Positions 22,881 through 34,284 of a stretch of 64,000 nt of DNA are shown in pieces. Position 1 is the stretch's first letter. Each line of letters starts with the position of its first letter. A program made the translations under genes and the position numbers. This stretch comes from Hexactinellida sp. DTS-2022 (taxonomy: Eukaryota; Porifera; Hexactinellida), in assembly GCA_028753945.1 (NCBI GenBank), contig JAPNXP010000001.1, positions 11,832,501 through 11,896,500 on the forward strand, written 5' to 3'. The notes under the pieces were generated by a model. It was not told where the DNA came from. It did not search any database and worked only from the letters and a program-made list of their open reading frames with translations.

Positions 22881-25518
22881 TATGGGCTGTATGCTACCCG
22901 ATCTCTTATCTGCACTTATACATAGCTATACTCTATATGGAGTTGTGTCTATTGAATGATTCAGGCCTGATATTATTGCTTCGGTTTATTTATTCAATCA
23001 AATACTTTGTTTATATACTATACTACTACATGGTATGTTATACTACTGAATATAATGTCATTAATTAAGACACTAGTTATATTAGTAGGCAGTTATCTGT
23101 TGTTTTAGTTGCAAAGTTGATTAAAAATATTAATACTGTGTGTAGCTAAAGTATGCTTAACTTTTTTACTGTGCCGACTATACTACACTGAACGACCAAA
23201 AGTATTTGAACAACAGGAATGATATTCCAGACACAATATGCTTCTAATAGTTTGTTGACGGTTGTTTAAATGGCTTTAAATATGTTGCTATAGTTCTTAA
23301 CTTCATGACAATGTTATTTTAAGTCAATTTTATACAGTACCCATCAAGTGGCATAAGTGTACTTCCCACTTGTGGCACAAATGGGAATGTGGGTGTATCT
23401 CAGTGGAAAATGATCGTATGATTAGAAATTGTGCACCTACAGTAATTAGATTGTGTAGTATTCAAATCTGAAATCAGAATTTGTATATTGTAAATGTTTC
23501 ATAATCTATCTACATTGGAGTCTCCCAAAACGAACTCTCCGAGAAGCGGACAACCCCTCTATAACGGACAGAAGCCATTTCCCAACGTGTCCGTAATTCG
23601 GAGACTCAACTGATACTATTAATCCTGCTACGTAGTTGATTGTTTAAGGAAGTTATTCGGTTTTCTATTGATTTCTTAACAGTCAATAAAAAATCATGAA
23701 TTATTTCGGCAAAACGTCTTTCAAAATGAGTTTCTCGGCATGAAAGGAGGACCTCCTCAGTGATGGATAATTTTAAATAGTTGAGTCGGTTTATACATGC
23801 GGACAAGCACTAGTGACAAATAAATTGTCCGTTCGAATTAGCATAAATATTCAACTATATCGGCGATCAATAGATTTTCATTTCGAGTGAATTTAAATTG
23901 CAAAAGCTGGAAGTCCAAAGATGTGAATATATGCCCCCGAACTTCTCCTTGCGAGATTCCCGAACTTTTTCAACATTGGAGCCCCTATAGAAAATATTAA
24001 ACATTCTGTGGTCCTCTCACATTGACCCTAATACTAATTTAGTGATCTTGTGGACCCCTACTGCCGTCTGTGGACCCTAGGGTGGGAACACTGACTTAAG
24101 GAGCACACAACTTAAATGTTTGGATTCCCTTCTCTACAATAATAGTGTGCTAACTAACTATGTGCTGCTCTTAAGTACAACCGGCATTTAATGCTAGCGT
24201 GTTAAACATGGGCGCAGGCCCGAGTGTGGGATGTAATAACGCGCGTAGCACAGAGTAGTTTGTAAATAGTTAATTCGAACTCTCAATCTGAAAAGTACAT
24301 ACTACAGTAGATGTCGGATATAAGCACACCGGTTATAAGAACATATCGGATATAAGAACACTATGTTGGAAAATGGTTGCCATATACCCTATATACTTTA
24401 TGTTATAAGCACACTATATGCAGTTTCCGACGATGTGATTATAACCGGCATCCACTGTAGTTAATTCGAACTCTCAATGGAAAAATTGTTTATTGTTTAT
24501 ACTCCCAAGAAAATAAATAATAGTCCTGAATAACAACTGTGAAACGAGAAGTGTAAGAACCGAATTAGCGTTTTAAGAGAATCACATAAAAATAAGTATT
24601 TGGTAAATAATCATTTCGCCTCTACCCACATAGAGTGCTGACTGGTCAGTTTAACACAAGTAACTCGCCCCCCAATATTCTCGGTAAAGCGATTCCCCTG
24701 ATTACTGCATTACGGTAGACTCTGAGATCGAACATAATTTAATTGGGAGAGAGCATATTGATAAATATACACAAGAGAATACACAAATAAACACTAAAGT
24801 TAGTTCCAAAATACGAATAAACAGATGAGAACGAGAGGGAGACTGGAGAGGAGAGGAATACGAGGTGTAGTCTAGAGGAGACAGAGAAGGTATCAAACAG
24901 AGGGAGTGGTTAACCAAGTGGCTAATAACTATCTGTATAGCAGTTGTTAGGTAAATATAGATGTAGTGGTTAATGGCTCTTATAGAGCTGTTAGTGGAAG
25001 TTAAATATAATTTAGTATTAAATGGAAACTCGGAATATATTCAATAGAAAGTAGTACATAACAACAACTATATCAACAGTAACATAGTTAATGATTGTAA
25101 ACAATTACCACGGGCGTCGCACGGCTCTGAAAAATCTCCGGCCAAACAGTTAAAGTGGTCCGGCCAAAACCGGACCGTCCTATATAATATAGTAGAACAA
25201 ATGAAAAGTGGTCCGGCCATGGCCGGACCAGCCGGACCGCGTGCTAGCCTATGATTACAAACATGCCCGCTGGCTAATACTGTCAAAGGCTTTAATAAGG
25301 GCATTTTCAGGAACAGAATAATGCAAATAGCAACTAAACACAAAATACTTTCTGCTAATCAGGTCAAAGTTATGTTATTAAGTCTAGATTTGGATAGTAT
25401 TTAAGATTCGGGGTTCTACTTAGCATGTATTCGCTTACAAAAACTACCCAATTAATCACAGTCGACCTTATTAACATTAAATATATTGAATACAAACCTT
25501 ATTAGCAGAGATGAGAAG
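22881..25518. other. AT-rich spacer between DNAI2 and the NLR locus
   Basis: No gene is seen. A diverged TIR pair (TTGGAGTCTCC..GGAGACTCAACT) lies at about 23515-23612. A P3 MITE is at 24305-24457. A GC-rich block of repeated GGTCCGGCC / GGCCGGACC inverted motifs is at about 25130-25240 and may be a decayed transposon. TTACTGTGCCGACTATACTA near 23167 resembles one end of the palindromic unit at 42498-43145. Confidence 0.5.
24305..24457. mobile_element. P3-family MITE
   Basis: The ends CAGTAGATGTCGGATATAAG and ATTATAACCGGCATCCACTG are TA-flanked. Confidence 0.8.
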
Positions 25519-26595
25519 TTAATGTAACTCATGCTCAATACCAAACTCATCAGCTGTTTCCTTGAGTAATGAGATAGGATCTCTGTCAGGTTCAGATAGT
25601 CCAGTGACTGTCAGTGTCTCCAGCTGTGAGACAGTTGGAATTAGGTTAGTTAGAGGCTCACAGGATAGATAAGTTAGCTTACAGGCTCTTAGCACTATAC
25701 TCCTAATAGCAGGATGGTATATCAGGCCTTCACAGAGAGATAATAATCCTGCGTCATAGAGGGAGACACGACATAAATGCAATTCAACTAATAACTCCAT
25801 TTTGTTAACAGCTCTGCTCCAGTTAGTGACGTGATTAGATGGTAGAGTAATGCGAAATAGCTTTAGCTGAACTAAATTAGTGCAAAGTTGCAAACAATTG
25901 AGAAGTAAACTCCAATTATTCAATCCAATTCTGTGCAAATTCCACAATGCCATTCCTCTTAATGAGTGTCTGTTCCCATTAATAATCTGCAACATATAAT
26001 CACAGAGAGTTGTGTCTTGAGTTGTATGATCTCGTATCCGTAGATAAGTTAGATTTGACAGATGGCTAATTGCAGGCAGCAGTGAGGGATTATCTAATGC
26101 TGGGTTCCGCAAACTAGGTTTTTCAGGCCGCATGCGGCCTGAAACAACCTTATGTGTGGCCTGATAGCTCAATGGCTTTCAGGCCACACATAAGGACAAA
26201 TCCACCCTTCTCAAGTTCTCATTAAATATTATTGTAATTACTTTTATCATAACTGTATAACCTTTTTACTAGAATCCTTTGTGCACTTTTTGTATAGTAA
26301 TTAGTATAGTTCTAGTATTATAACAACATAATAGTTTTGTTATAAATTTCCAAAAATTTATCGATATTGTTTGCGGCCTGAGGAAAATTTTGTTAAGATT
26401 ATGTGGCCTGATATAAATGAAAGTTTGCGGAACCCTGATCTAATGCAATCTCTTGTAGCCTAGAGAACTGAGGTAGCACAGCTGTTAGGCTAGGAATGTG
26501 TTCAGAAGGAATGTTATAGAGGTGTAATACTCTTACTTGTGTCGCATGATACACAGCTGGTAATATAGTGACGTAATTAGTTCCATATTCATAAA
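25519..26595 (-). pseudogene. Leucine-rich-repeat tail of the NLR gene, split by a transposon
   Basis: The minus strand encodes LRR-type sequence in two blocks. Block 1, about 26595-26446, reads YGTNYVTILPAV, VRVLHLYNIPSEHIPSL, FSRLQEIALD. Block 2, about 26099-25519, reads LSNLTYLRIRDH, TNLVQLKLFRI, ELLVELHLCRV and ends IEHELH-stop. Between them sits a 338-bp hAT MITE plus one 8-bp target copy (346 bp). Because 346 leaves remainder 1 on division by 3, block frames differ by one, yet removal of MITE and one target copy makes the blocks continuous. Read through, the MITE adds an in-frame TAA. This is evidently the C-terminal LRR domain of the gene at 27758-30337, now inactivated unless the MITE is spliced out. 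Confidence 0.75.
26100..26437. mobile_element. hAT MITE inserted into LRR coding sequence
   Basis: The ends CTGGGTTCCGCAAAC and GTTTGCGGAACCCTG are inverted (one mismatch in the second base). The 8-bp duplication ATCTAATG is present at 26092-26099 and 26438-26445. The interior has CAGGCCGCATGCGGCCTGA palindromic motifs. The coding frame on both sides proves the pre-insertion state. Confidence 0.9.
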
Positions 26596-27662
26596 CACGA
26601 GCCCTTCGGTCTCGGTCGCTTTGCGACAGATCAGTGCTATGACCTCATGTTAACGGCCGCTACGCGGCCTTACTCCTCACAAACAAATGATTACATAGTT
26701 AGTAAATATTTGTCATAGTTATATACCTACTTATAATACCCGTTGAAAGCTAATTTCTAGGTTGATTTTGAATTTCAATAATTTGTTACCTATTTTGTTT
26801 CAACAACAACAACAAATATTCATATTATAAATTTATAAACGCGAAATTAGTGTTCAGCATACTTGCTTACCTATAATTCCCGTTGAGAGCAAACTTCTAG
26901 GTTGATTTTGAATTTCAATAATTTGTTTACCTATTTTGTGTCAATAACAACAACAAATATTCATATTATAAATTTATAAATGCGAAATTCGAGTTCAGCA
27001 TACTTGCTTACCTATAATACCCGTTGAAAGCTAACTTCTAGGTTGATTTTGAATTTCATTAATTTGTTTACCTATTTGTGTCAACAACAACAACAAATAT
27101 TCATATTATAAATTTTTAAACGCGAAATTCATGTTCAGCATACTTATTAACCTATAATATCCTTTGAAAGCTAACTTCTAGGCTGATTTTGAATTTTCAT
27201 TAATTTGTTTACCTATTTTGTGTCAACAACAACAACAACAAATATTCATATTATAAATTTGTAAATGCGAAATTCGTGTTCAGCATACTTGTTAACCTAT
27301 AATACCCGTTGAAAGCTAACTTCTGGTTTGATTTTGAATTTTCATTAATTTGTTACCTTTTTGTGTAAACAACAACAACAAATATTCATATTATAAATTT
27401 ATAAGTGCGAAATTCGTGTTCAGCATAATTGTTTACCTATAATCCCCGTTGAGAGCTAACTTCTAGGTTGATTTTAAATTTTCATTTATTTGTTTACCAA
27501 TTTTGTGTAAACAACAACAAATATTAATACTGTATGAGAAATTTATAAACGCGAAATTCGTGTTCATACTTGTTTACCTACTATAACATTTGGAAGTTAG
27601 TTTCTATCTCATATATAAATGCGGTTTCTATTCCCCCATCACTTTAATACAATCCGGACAAA

Positions 27663-27702
<40 letters not shown>

Positions 27703-27730
27703 ACAATCGAGATTTAATAATATAGATATA
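26594..27730 (+). repeat. Composite repeat (CR) with about six tandem ~140-bp units
   Basis: The head ACGAGCCCTTCGGTCTCGGT..GGCCGCTACGCGGCC (about 26597-26680) is followed by tandem units. Each contains CAACAACAACAAATATTCAT, GCGAAATTCGTGTTCAGCAT, CCTATAATACCCGTTGAAAG and TAACTTCTAGGTTGATTTTG. The tail is CCCCCATCACTTTAATACAA..AATAATATAGAT with a (CA)n run at 27665-27700. It is inserted between the NACHT part and LRR tail of the NLR gene. Non-autonomous Helitron-like elements with central tandem repeats have this general layout, but I see no diagnostic Helitron end. Confidence 0.8.
27665..27700. repeat. (CA)n microsatellite in CR tail
   Basis: An uninterrupted CA run of about 17 repeats lies within the tail of the composite repeat. 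The copy at 48687-49724 has only CAAA repeats there. Confidence 0.9.
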
Positions 27731-27757
27731 AGTATTGAATAGCAGAGAATTGATTGG

Positions 27758-30337
27758 TTAATTCCAGCTGTGCTTTATGTGAATATTTATCATGTTTAGT
27801 CTCAAGCTGTCTACAATCTGAATGGTTGGCGTAGGAAGGAGATTAACAGCTGTCTCAGCACTGAAATTACAGTAAGATAGATTAATAATAATTTTAGTGT
27901 CAAACGTCATTCCTGTCTCTCTAATTGTATCTGTATAGGCTAGGACTGTAGTGGAATCTTTATCATCAAAGCGCAAAGCTAATAAATTAAACGAACAAAT
28001 TCCTATTTCTTGTGTCAAAGAGTTGAATTGAGTGGGATTGATGAAACTAGTGTCGATATAAATTAGTTGAATTCGAGAAACAAGTTTGAGAGTCTGAATA
28101 AAACAAATCCATTCATTAGGAGATACGGATTCTTGTACATACAAATACACTGGCATCGGAAAATGTTGTTTGAAGTTATTGAACCATAATGGAATTGAAT
28201 CTGAGTTAGTTTCAAGCAAAATTGAGGCTAATTGGAAATAGATTTTGGTAAATAGATTCCACCCTTTATGGTGATACAAACCGCAGTACTTAAGTTGATA
28301 GCTCATAGGCATATCGATAAGCTGAATGGGCTGAGGAGTCAGGTGGATGGAAAGAAGAGCAGCTGCTTTATCAGACAGGAGTCCACATAGGAACCTGACT
28401 ACCATTCGGAACAGAGAGAAGCTAGCCTCGGAGTGGGAAATATACCTAACACTGTAGCACTGCTTAATCCAGGTAGTGTGTTCTAAATAGAGGGCAGATA
28501 CGAACTCCTGCATAGTCAGGTGGACAAAAGTCCACACTTGTTTCATAAGTCCGACGGATTCCTTTCGGTAGTGCTCGTGAGCTAGACCTAAGCACTGGCA
28601 TGGGTATTCTTCCTGTCCCAAATTGAGAGTCACTGTCTCTTCCGATACCAGATCTCTGTTTGCCACTCCGAGGAATGCTATGAATCCTATTCTATGCAGG
28701 CAGGCTAGTATGTCTGTGTGGAGGTTTGAAATGCGTGAGACTCGAGAGTACTCTTTTAGCCCCATTCTCGTTAGTTCTCTCCTGATCATGTACAGTACTA
28801 ATTCGTAGTAGAGCTTGGTTAGCGTGTTAATGGAGCTAGAATCTTCTCCTTTCAATAGTGCCGCGAATAACGATGCGTTCACAGGAATTAGGGATAATTG
28901 CTTCATTTCGTCATGTCGCTCCATTAACTGCCAACAATATTTCAGTTTTGACTCATCTGTTATCTGTTTTTTGAAGTACAGATCCCTATTCTCTGGCGAG
29001 AAGCCCAGCACCTGATAGTAACGGTTTATGATCAGTTCGTTTGCAGAGGATATGCTTGTCCATGCGCCGGGTCGACTCGTTAGAATTATTGTTGATCTTG
29101 TGAGGGATTGACGGGTCAGTAGAGAGCATAGGAAGGTCTTTTCAAAGGGAACCTTTTGCGGAAACTCGTCCAGTCCGTCTATTATGATGAGGAGTCCCTC
29201 TCCATCAGAACCTGCGAGGTGCTTAGCGAGATCGTTAGACCAGTTTGCTCCCTTTGGTAGTCCCAGACAGAGCCACTGGCTGATGAACTCCTTTTCTATT
29301 TCTAACCCGTTTTCATATCGTGTGGCCTCCATAGCATGCCAGTCAGTGTTGCGACATGGTATTGAGATGGAGTATTTGATGTCGACTAGTTCACTGCTGC
29401 TGAACCTTAGTGCTGTTCGCTTTGCTAGGAATGTTTTGCCGCAACCCGGGTTGCCTATGATGCACCATATTTCCGGTTTGCTTGATTCATATGTCTTTAA
29501 CTCTTCTGTGAAGTCAACTGGCTTTATTGTCACTTGTTTACTCGCTATTTTTCTGAGGTATGCAATTTCGTTGTAGGTTGTTTCATCTTTTAAGTCAATC
29601 GGTCGAGGTTTTTCTTTGAGTATCGTCAATTCAATGAACACATCTTCTAGTTTAACCGATACATCATCTCCCAACATTTGTTTTACATTGGTGTGTTGCA
29701 TTTGTAAGAAATCTTTCAAGTTTCCTTCCCATTGTTCCAGTTCTTTTGCTTGTTTTCCAATTTCCTTTTTGAATTTACCTTCAAATTCCTCTTCTTCCAT
29801 TTCACAGAATGCATTCTGATATTGTTGGAGTTTGACTACTAAATCATTTCTCTGGATTTCCATCATTAATCGTGTCAATGCTTTGAGATCTTTTCCAATT
29901 AATCCTTTTTCCGATAGTTTGTTCAGAGTAATTTCAAAATTCACATTCTCTCCCGCTTCGTTTGTAACAGCCATGTAAATAAGCTCCCAGTTTACTTTCG
30001 ATATTTCACTTTTCAATAGTTCGATTAGTGTTTTGATAGTCAGTTCTTCTTCCTCTTGAAACCCAGCCTCTTTTGGGGAAGTTACACACAGCCACTTTAT
30101 CTTGCATGCCACTTCCACTAAGTCGGATCTAATGTGCTTCAGTGACTGGTAGAATAGGAATGCGTTATGGCCGGTCCATTTCTTCAATGCAGTTAGGAAA
30201 TTAGTTCCTTGCTTGATATCTTGATATAATCCATCTGGGATTCTTAACTCGCTCATTATTCGTAAGATCTCTTCATGTTTCAGTTCAGTCATTAAAACCT
30301 TTGATGCACCCAATTCCGCGAATATTGTTTCTGCCAT
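27758..30337 (-). CDS. NLR-type receptor: death-fold regions plus NACHT ATPase
   Basis: A single 859-codon reading frame. Residues about 20-85 and 98-175 are two helical regions; the second (LSEKGLIGKDLKALTRL..IQRNDLVVKLQQY) resembles a death-effector-like fold. A charged coiled-coil-like linker (about 178-245) precedes the NACHT module. The module has Walker A GNPGCGKT at 295-302, Walker B LLIIIDGLDE at 382-391, STIILTSRPG at 415-424 and a winged-helix signature HLTMQEF at about 606-612. NLRs are cytosolic oligomerising sensors of microbes or danger. The frame ends at KHSWN-stop. One frame over, the sequence LELTNQFSAIQYL continues plausibly as LRR for about 40 bp until the composite repeat, so a frameshift near 27768 probably precedes the lost LRRs. 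The ATG at 30335-30337 is the first available. Function as a truncated NLR is possible but unproven. Confidence 0.85.
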   Translation of the reverse strand: MAETIFAELGASKVLMTELKHEEILRIMSELRIPDGLYQDIKQGTNFLTALKKWTGHNAFLFYQSLKHIRSDLVEVACKIKWLCVTSPKEAGFQEEEELTIKTLIELLKSEISKVNWELIYMAVTNEAGENVNFEITLNKLSEKGLIGKDLKALTRLMMEIQRNDLVVKLQQYQNAFCEMEEEEFEGKFKKEIGKQAKELEQWEGNLKDFLQMQHTNVKQMLGDDVSVKLEDVFIELTILKEKPRPIDLKDETTYNEIAYLRKIASKQVTIKPVDFTEELKTYESSKPEIWCIIGNPGCGKTFLAKRTALRFSSSELVDIKYSISIPCRNTDWHAMEATRYENGLEIEKEFISQWLCLGLPKGANWSNDLAKHLAGSDGEGLLIIIDGLDEFPQKVPFEKTFLCSLLTRQSLTRSTIILTSRPGAWTSISSANELIINRYYQVLGFSPENRDLYFKKQITDESKLKYCWQLMERHDEMKQLSLIPVNASLFAALLKGEDSSSINTLTKLYYELVLYMIRRELTRMGLKEYSRVSRISNLHTDILACLHRIGFIAFLGVANRDLVSEETVTLNLGQEEYPCQCLGLAHEHYRKESVGLMKQVWTFVHLTMQEFVSALYLEHTTWIKQCYSVRYISHSEASFSLFRMVVRFLCGLLSDKAAALLSIHLTPQPIQLIDMPMSYQLKYCGLYHHKGWNLFTKIYFQLASILLETNSDSIPLWFNNFKQHFPMPVYLYVQESVSPNEWICFIQTLKLVSRIQLIYIDTSFINPTQFNSLTQEIGICSFNLLALRFDDKDSTTVLAYTDTIRETGMTFDTKIIINLSYCNFSAETAVNLLPTPTIQIVDSLRLNMINIHIKHSWN

Positions 30338-31950
30338 TGGAACTTCCTACGTTACAAAATACAAAGAACGTTTAATGCTATAATAAGTAGTTTATGTAAT
30401 ACGTGAACTAAATTCATATATTATACAATTTAGACAAATAGTATTTAGTACAATCTGAATACTGACTGCTATTCGGTTTCACTGATTATATTTAGTGTGT
30501 ACGTTTGCCCAATATATACTATGTTTAGTATTCTGCTCTAGATTAGTGTATTAGATTCAATTATGTTGTGCAATTACTATATCAGGCATTTATAGCACAC
30601 ATACTAAACTTATAGTCAATGCATACCTCCCAAGTTTGAGATGGCCCAATGCAGGTCACCCCCCCCCCTCGAAGTTAGACTAAAATGAAAATAAAAGGGA
30701 ACTATTTGGGTGGTTTAAACGTGCTTAGTACATAATACTGAGCTGATTTTATAGAATTGAGCTCCTGAAAATAATATCTCCAATGCGGGTCAGCAGGTTT
30801 CGATGCTCTAACGCGGGTCACTTAGGAGATAGCTATACAATGACTCCTCCACTCACTATGGCCTCTCCAATCTCCCAGAAAGAAACTACAGCTCAGCGGC
30901 AACTATTGTTCATAGTGTCTTCGTTGGAGCCCGGATCAGTCAGAGAGGATCCGGGCTAATGAAGATTCACTGTCGGTGGAAGATCACTCAAGTTGCGCTA
31001 CACACTGAAAAGCTTAGCGAAAACTCATATCGCTCGATCGAGGTTTCGCGTTGAAATCAGGCATCGATCGTCACCGAACAGATCAACTATTCAGCTGATA
31101 CCCCAATGCCTAGAAGCCGAGGCAGGACGGGAAGCGTAGCCTAAAGAGCTACTCATGTGTTGCTACGATCTCTGCGCTGCTGCCCAAACAGACAAGCTGT
31201 CTGCCTCGGTTGGAACCAAGCTGGAGAGGCGAGGCGAAAGCCTGGCACAGCTCCAGGCAGAATATCTATCTGCTGTCCTCACAAGAGGAGACGTTACATT
31301 ATAAGTTCGAATTGGTCTACACAAGGTATCCTAGTGTAATGGATCGGAAGACTGCGTAATGACTGGGACTAGGGGGAGCACTGTACCCACCCCGGGAGAG
31401 AGCTCGGGCTGTACAACGCTCCGTCAAAGCTAGCGATCACCTGGAGACAGCGATCACATCGGCGACATGTATCGAGAGTCATTGAACGCATCCAAATCCT
31501 CGAGCAATCAATCAACGCTGCTACTCGGAAGAGGTCTATGGGCGGCTAGCCAAGTAGTCTCTGCTGGAACAATAGACTTGTTAAACTGAGACGACTATGC
31601 ATTTCCGTTCAGACGGCACTAGCGGACCCGACACTAGCGAGTGACATGTCACCAAGCGGTGAGAAGAGACAGAAGCAATTGGAGATGGAACTCACTCACT
31701 AAGCTGTCGAAAGAGCTGTCATGACATGAGATGGCAGAAGTTGTGACCACATATTCGCCAGTAATCGTAAGTGGCCCGCTAGTTGCAAACTATACGAATT
31801 ACACGGGATATCCACGGATGATGGAACAACACTAAAGTCGAGACCGAGAGGAGTTCCCACACATTGCAATACTATTTGGAGGATATAGTAATTTCCTCGT
31901 CAATCATTGATGACCACATTATATAAAGGGGCACCCAACATTGTGTGCTC
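30338..31950. other. NLR 5' flank and decayed sequence, no intact gene
   Basis: The first 300 bp are AT-rich NLR upstream DNA. A C-tract lies at about 30660. From about 30840 the base composition becomes more even (GC near half) with many stops in all frames. This fits the decayed body of the retroelement whose RNase H end is recognisable at 31965-32096, but I cannot name individual domains here. Confidence 0.4.
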
Positions 31951-31964
31951 ACGGACGCTGCACA

Positions 31965-32096
31965 TTACAGTGCCTGAAAGAGCGGAAGCACCTAAGTATA
32001 GATAGGCTCGCTGGATGATGGAACTCAGAAACTAGCTTAGGCTAGGATTCAGGCCCGGACAAGAAAATCGAGTTGCAGATTACTTAAGTCGAAACT
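31965..32096 (+). pseudogene. Decayed Ty3/Gypsy-like RNase H end
   Basis: In one frame the stretch ends GFRPGQENRVADYLSRN-stop (about 32046-32096), the classic close of the RNase H domain of Ty3/Gypsy-type retrotransposon polyproteins. Upstream pieces LQCLKERKHLSID and RWMMELRN fit the preceding helix but lie in different frames with stops, so the copy is broken. Sequence around 33825-33890 (VRLEQSDKWVRVDSL) may be a later part of the same element, displaced by the transposon at 32677-33705. No LTRs were identified. Confidence 0.65.
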
Positions 32097-32676
32097 AAGA
32101 GCTTTCCTAGGACCATACGGTTATTCAAGAGAACAAGTATTCTCAGTGGAGAGCGACAGCCTGTTAAACGACGAAATATCGAGAAAACAGACACGCGACC
32201 AGTGGAGCAAAGAGCGTAACAGAACTGTTAGAAAGCGGAAGAAATATTTCTAATGTGATAATAAAACAGATATATTTATGTACATAGTAGAACGTTACTT
32301 AAAGATAAAAATTAATTAAAATATAATATATTTGGAATTGTTTTAACGACTAGAACGCAAAATATCACTATATGATTGTAATAGCAAATGCACGATTAAC
32401 TTTTATTCGTCTCTAATTCATGAAACAATTGTAAATGAATAGCAAATTCCTTTATACTTAAAGTAGCGTCTCAAACTACCAGAATTATGAAGGTTGCTTG
32501 TATAGTTGCGCTACAAAATATCACAGCTTAGGGATGTTCAATCAGGGCAAATTAGAGACATTAACGACCTTTCCGACAGCAAACAGGGGAGGGAAATCCT
32601 TCAGCTGGTGATACAGCCCTGGTTAGATCACATTCTATTAGGAATTCTCATCCTGGGAGCATATTCTCCTTCTTAA

Positions 32677-33705
32677 GCCCACCATACACGATGCAACATT
32701 GTTGCACGAAATAAAGTTGCATGCAACAAGGTAATATACACGGTGCAACAATGTTGCAAGCAATATGTTGCATGCAACACAATTTCGTGCGACAAGTTGC
32801 ATGCAACATTTATTTTCGTGCAACATTGTTGCATGGAAATTACTTTATTACACTTGGTAAAAATATTATTTTTAATCAGTACAATACATATAATAATCCC
32901 AATGGATTTGTTATTTCCCAATTCATTATGGTGGATAAAACACACGTTGTCGTTTCCGCATTCCTAATTATTAAACTTCGCCGGAGGAAATTGCATTTGA
33001 TCCGTCAACGCAAATTGAGATCTCATGGGTTAAGGATTGGATTAAAATCGATAGACGCAAAGTGCATTTCATCTATTGATAAAAGAAATTTTTTAGTTGA
33101 CACATCCAGTTATAGATATTTCGTAAGGATGGATCGTCTGTCCAGTGATAATTATATAAGCTATACCCATTTTGGTATTCTTAGTTAGAACTGGATATTT
33201 ATATATACATACATCCAAACCTCCTTTATTCGGGCACGGTCTCAGGATGCTGCCCATAACTAGAATTTACCCGCATCTTAGAAATACAATGGTTAGTACA
33301 TGTCACATGTGCAATCCCAAAGTGTCTAATCCATATTTCTAGATTCATTCAAAAATCAAAAAACGTCGTTAACGGGTCGTGGATAATTTAAGATGTGTAG
33401 TATTTCTAGGAAAATAATATGCAGCAATACGATCAGTGTTTTTAAAACCGTGCTCAAAATTATAATATATACATTTGTGTTCGCATCATAGGTGGCTTGA
33501 TTATGGGTACTGAGAAAGTAAGTAGTAAATTTAATAGGTACACTAGAAAGAACATGCGAATTTTTCAATTGTTTTGAGTAGGTGCGAAAATGCAAACAAA
33601 ATAATTTGAAAAATATGTACTGAATTTCCATATTTTCGTGCAACTTTGTTGCACGCAACATTTCAACATATACGATGCAACAATGTTGCATCGTGTATGG
33701 TGGGC
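32677..33705. mobile_element. DNA transposon flanked by TTAA, PIF/Harbinger- or piggyBac-like
   Basis: The ends GCCCACCATACACGATGCAA and TTGCATCGTGTATGGTGGGC are perfect inverses flanked by TTAA (32673-32676, 33706-33709). Subterminal TGCAACATTGTTGCA motifs repeat many times on both sides. Codons about 32930-33188 (+) read LRRRKLHLIRQRKLRSHG..YRYFVRMDRLSSDNYISY, which resembles the N-terminal part of PIF/Harbinger transposases. The frame then ends, so the copy is non-autonomous. A TTAA target alone would also allow piggyBac. It interrupts the retroelement remnant. Confidence 0.75.
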
Positions 33706-33709
33706 TTAA

Positions 33710-34284
33710 GTCTAAACAATTTAACAATGTGTATCTTAGACTAGCGACATTGCTGAGGGAGACAAGTAATGCTGAATGTAGAAACTGCAAAATTCCTTAT
33801 CCCCCAGATTTCAGGCCCGTACCCAGTCCTCCGAAGGAGAGGCGGACATAAAAGTTAGACTGGAACAAAGCGACAAGTGGGTACGCGTAGATAGCCTGAA
33901 GACAGGATCCGAAACCTCGACAGGCGAAACAATGAAACACAAGGTGTCCCTATTCCTATTGTTGGTACACATGGAGAGGAACAGCAACAACTGCAAACTC
34001 CCGAATAACTAGAAGCTGTACCAAAGAGCAGGACGAACACGCAATCGGATAAACAGATCCTAGCACGCCTCCCAACCTCCTGGCTAGATACCACAGAGGG
34101 ACAGACACACCGAAGCGCTTTGAGGCCTCGTTAGCTGGGACCTGAGTCCCGAAAGCGAAGATACGTCATGCGGCCCTGCCGCCAGTTCTCACAGCTTTAG
34201 CACTCATGCAAGGGAGTGATGCCACCAGTCCACACCTGATAGCACATACTTTATGGTTACTATATACTCTTAGGTAGTATGTAG
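33710..34284. other. Probable continuation of retroelement remnant
   Basis: Short open stretches (VRLEQSDKWVRVDSLKTGSE at about 33855-33915) look like retroelement polyprotein, with stops and no clean domain. The last 100 bp are AT-rich flank of the foldback element. Confidence 0.35.
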
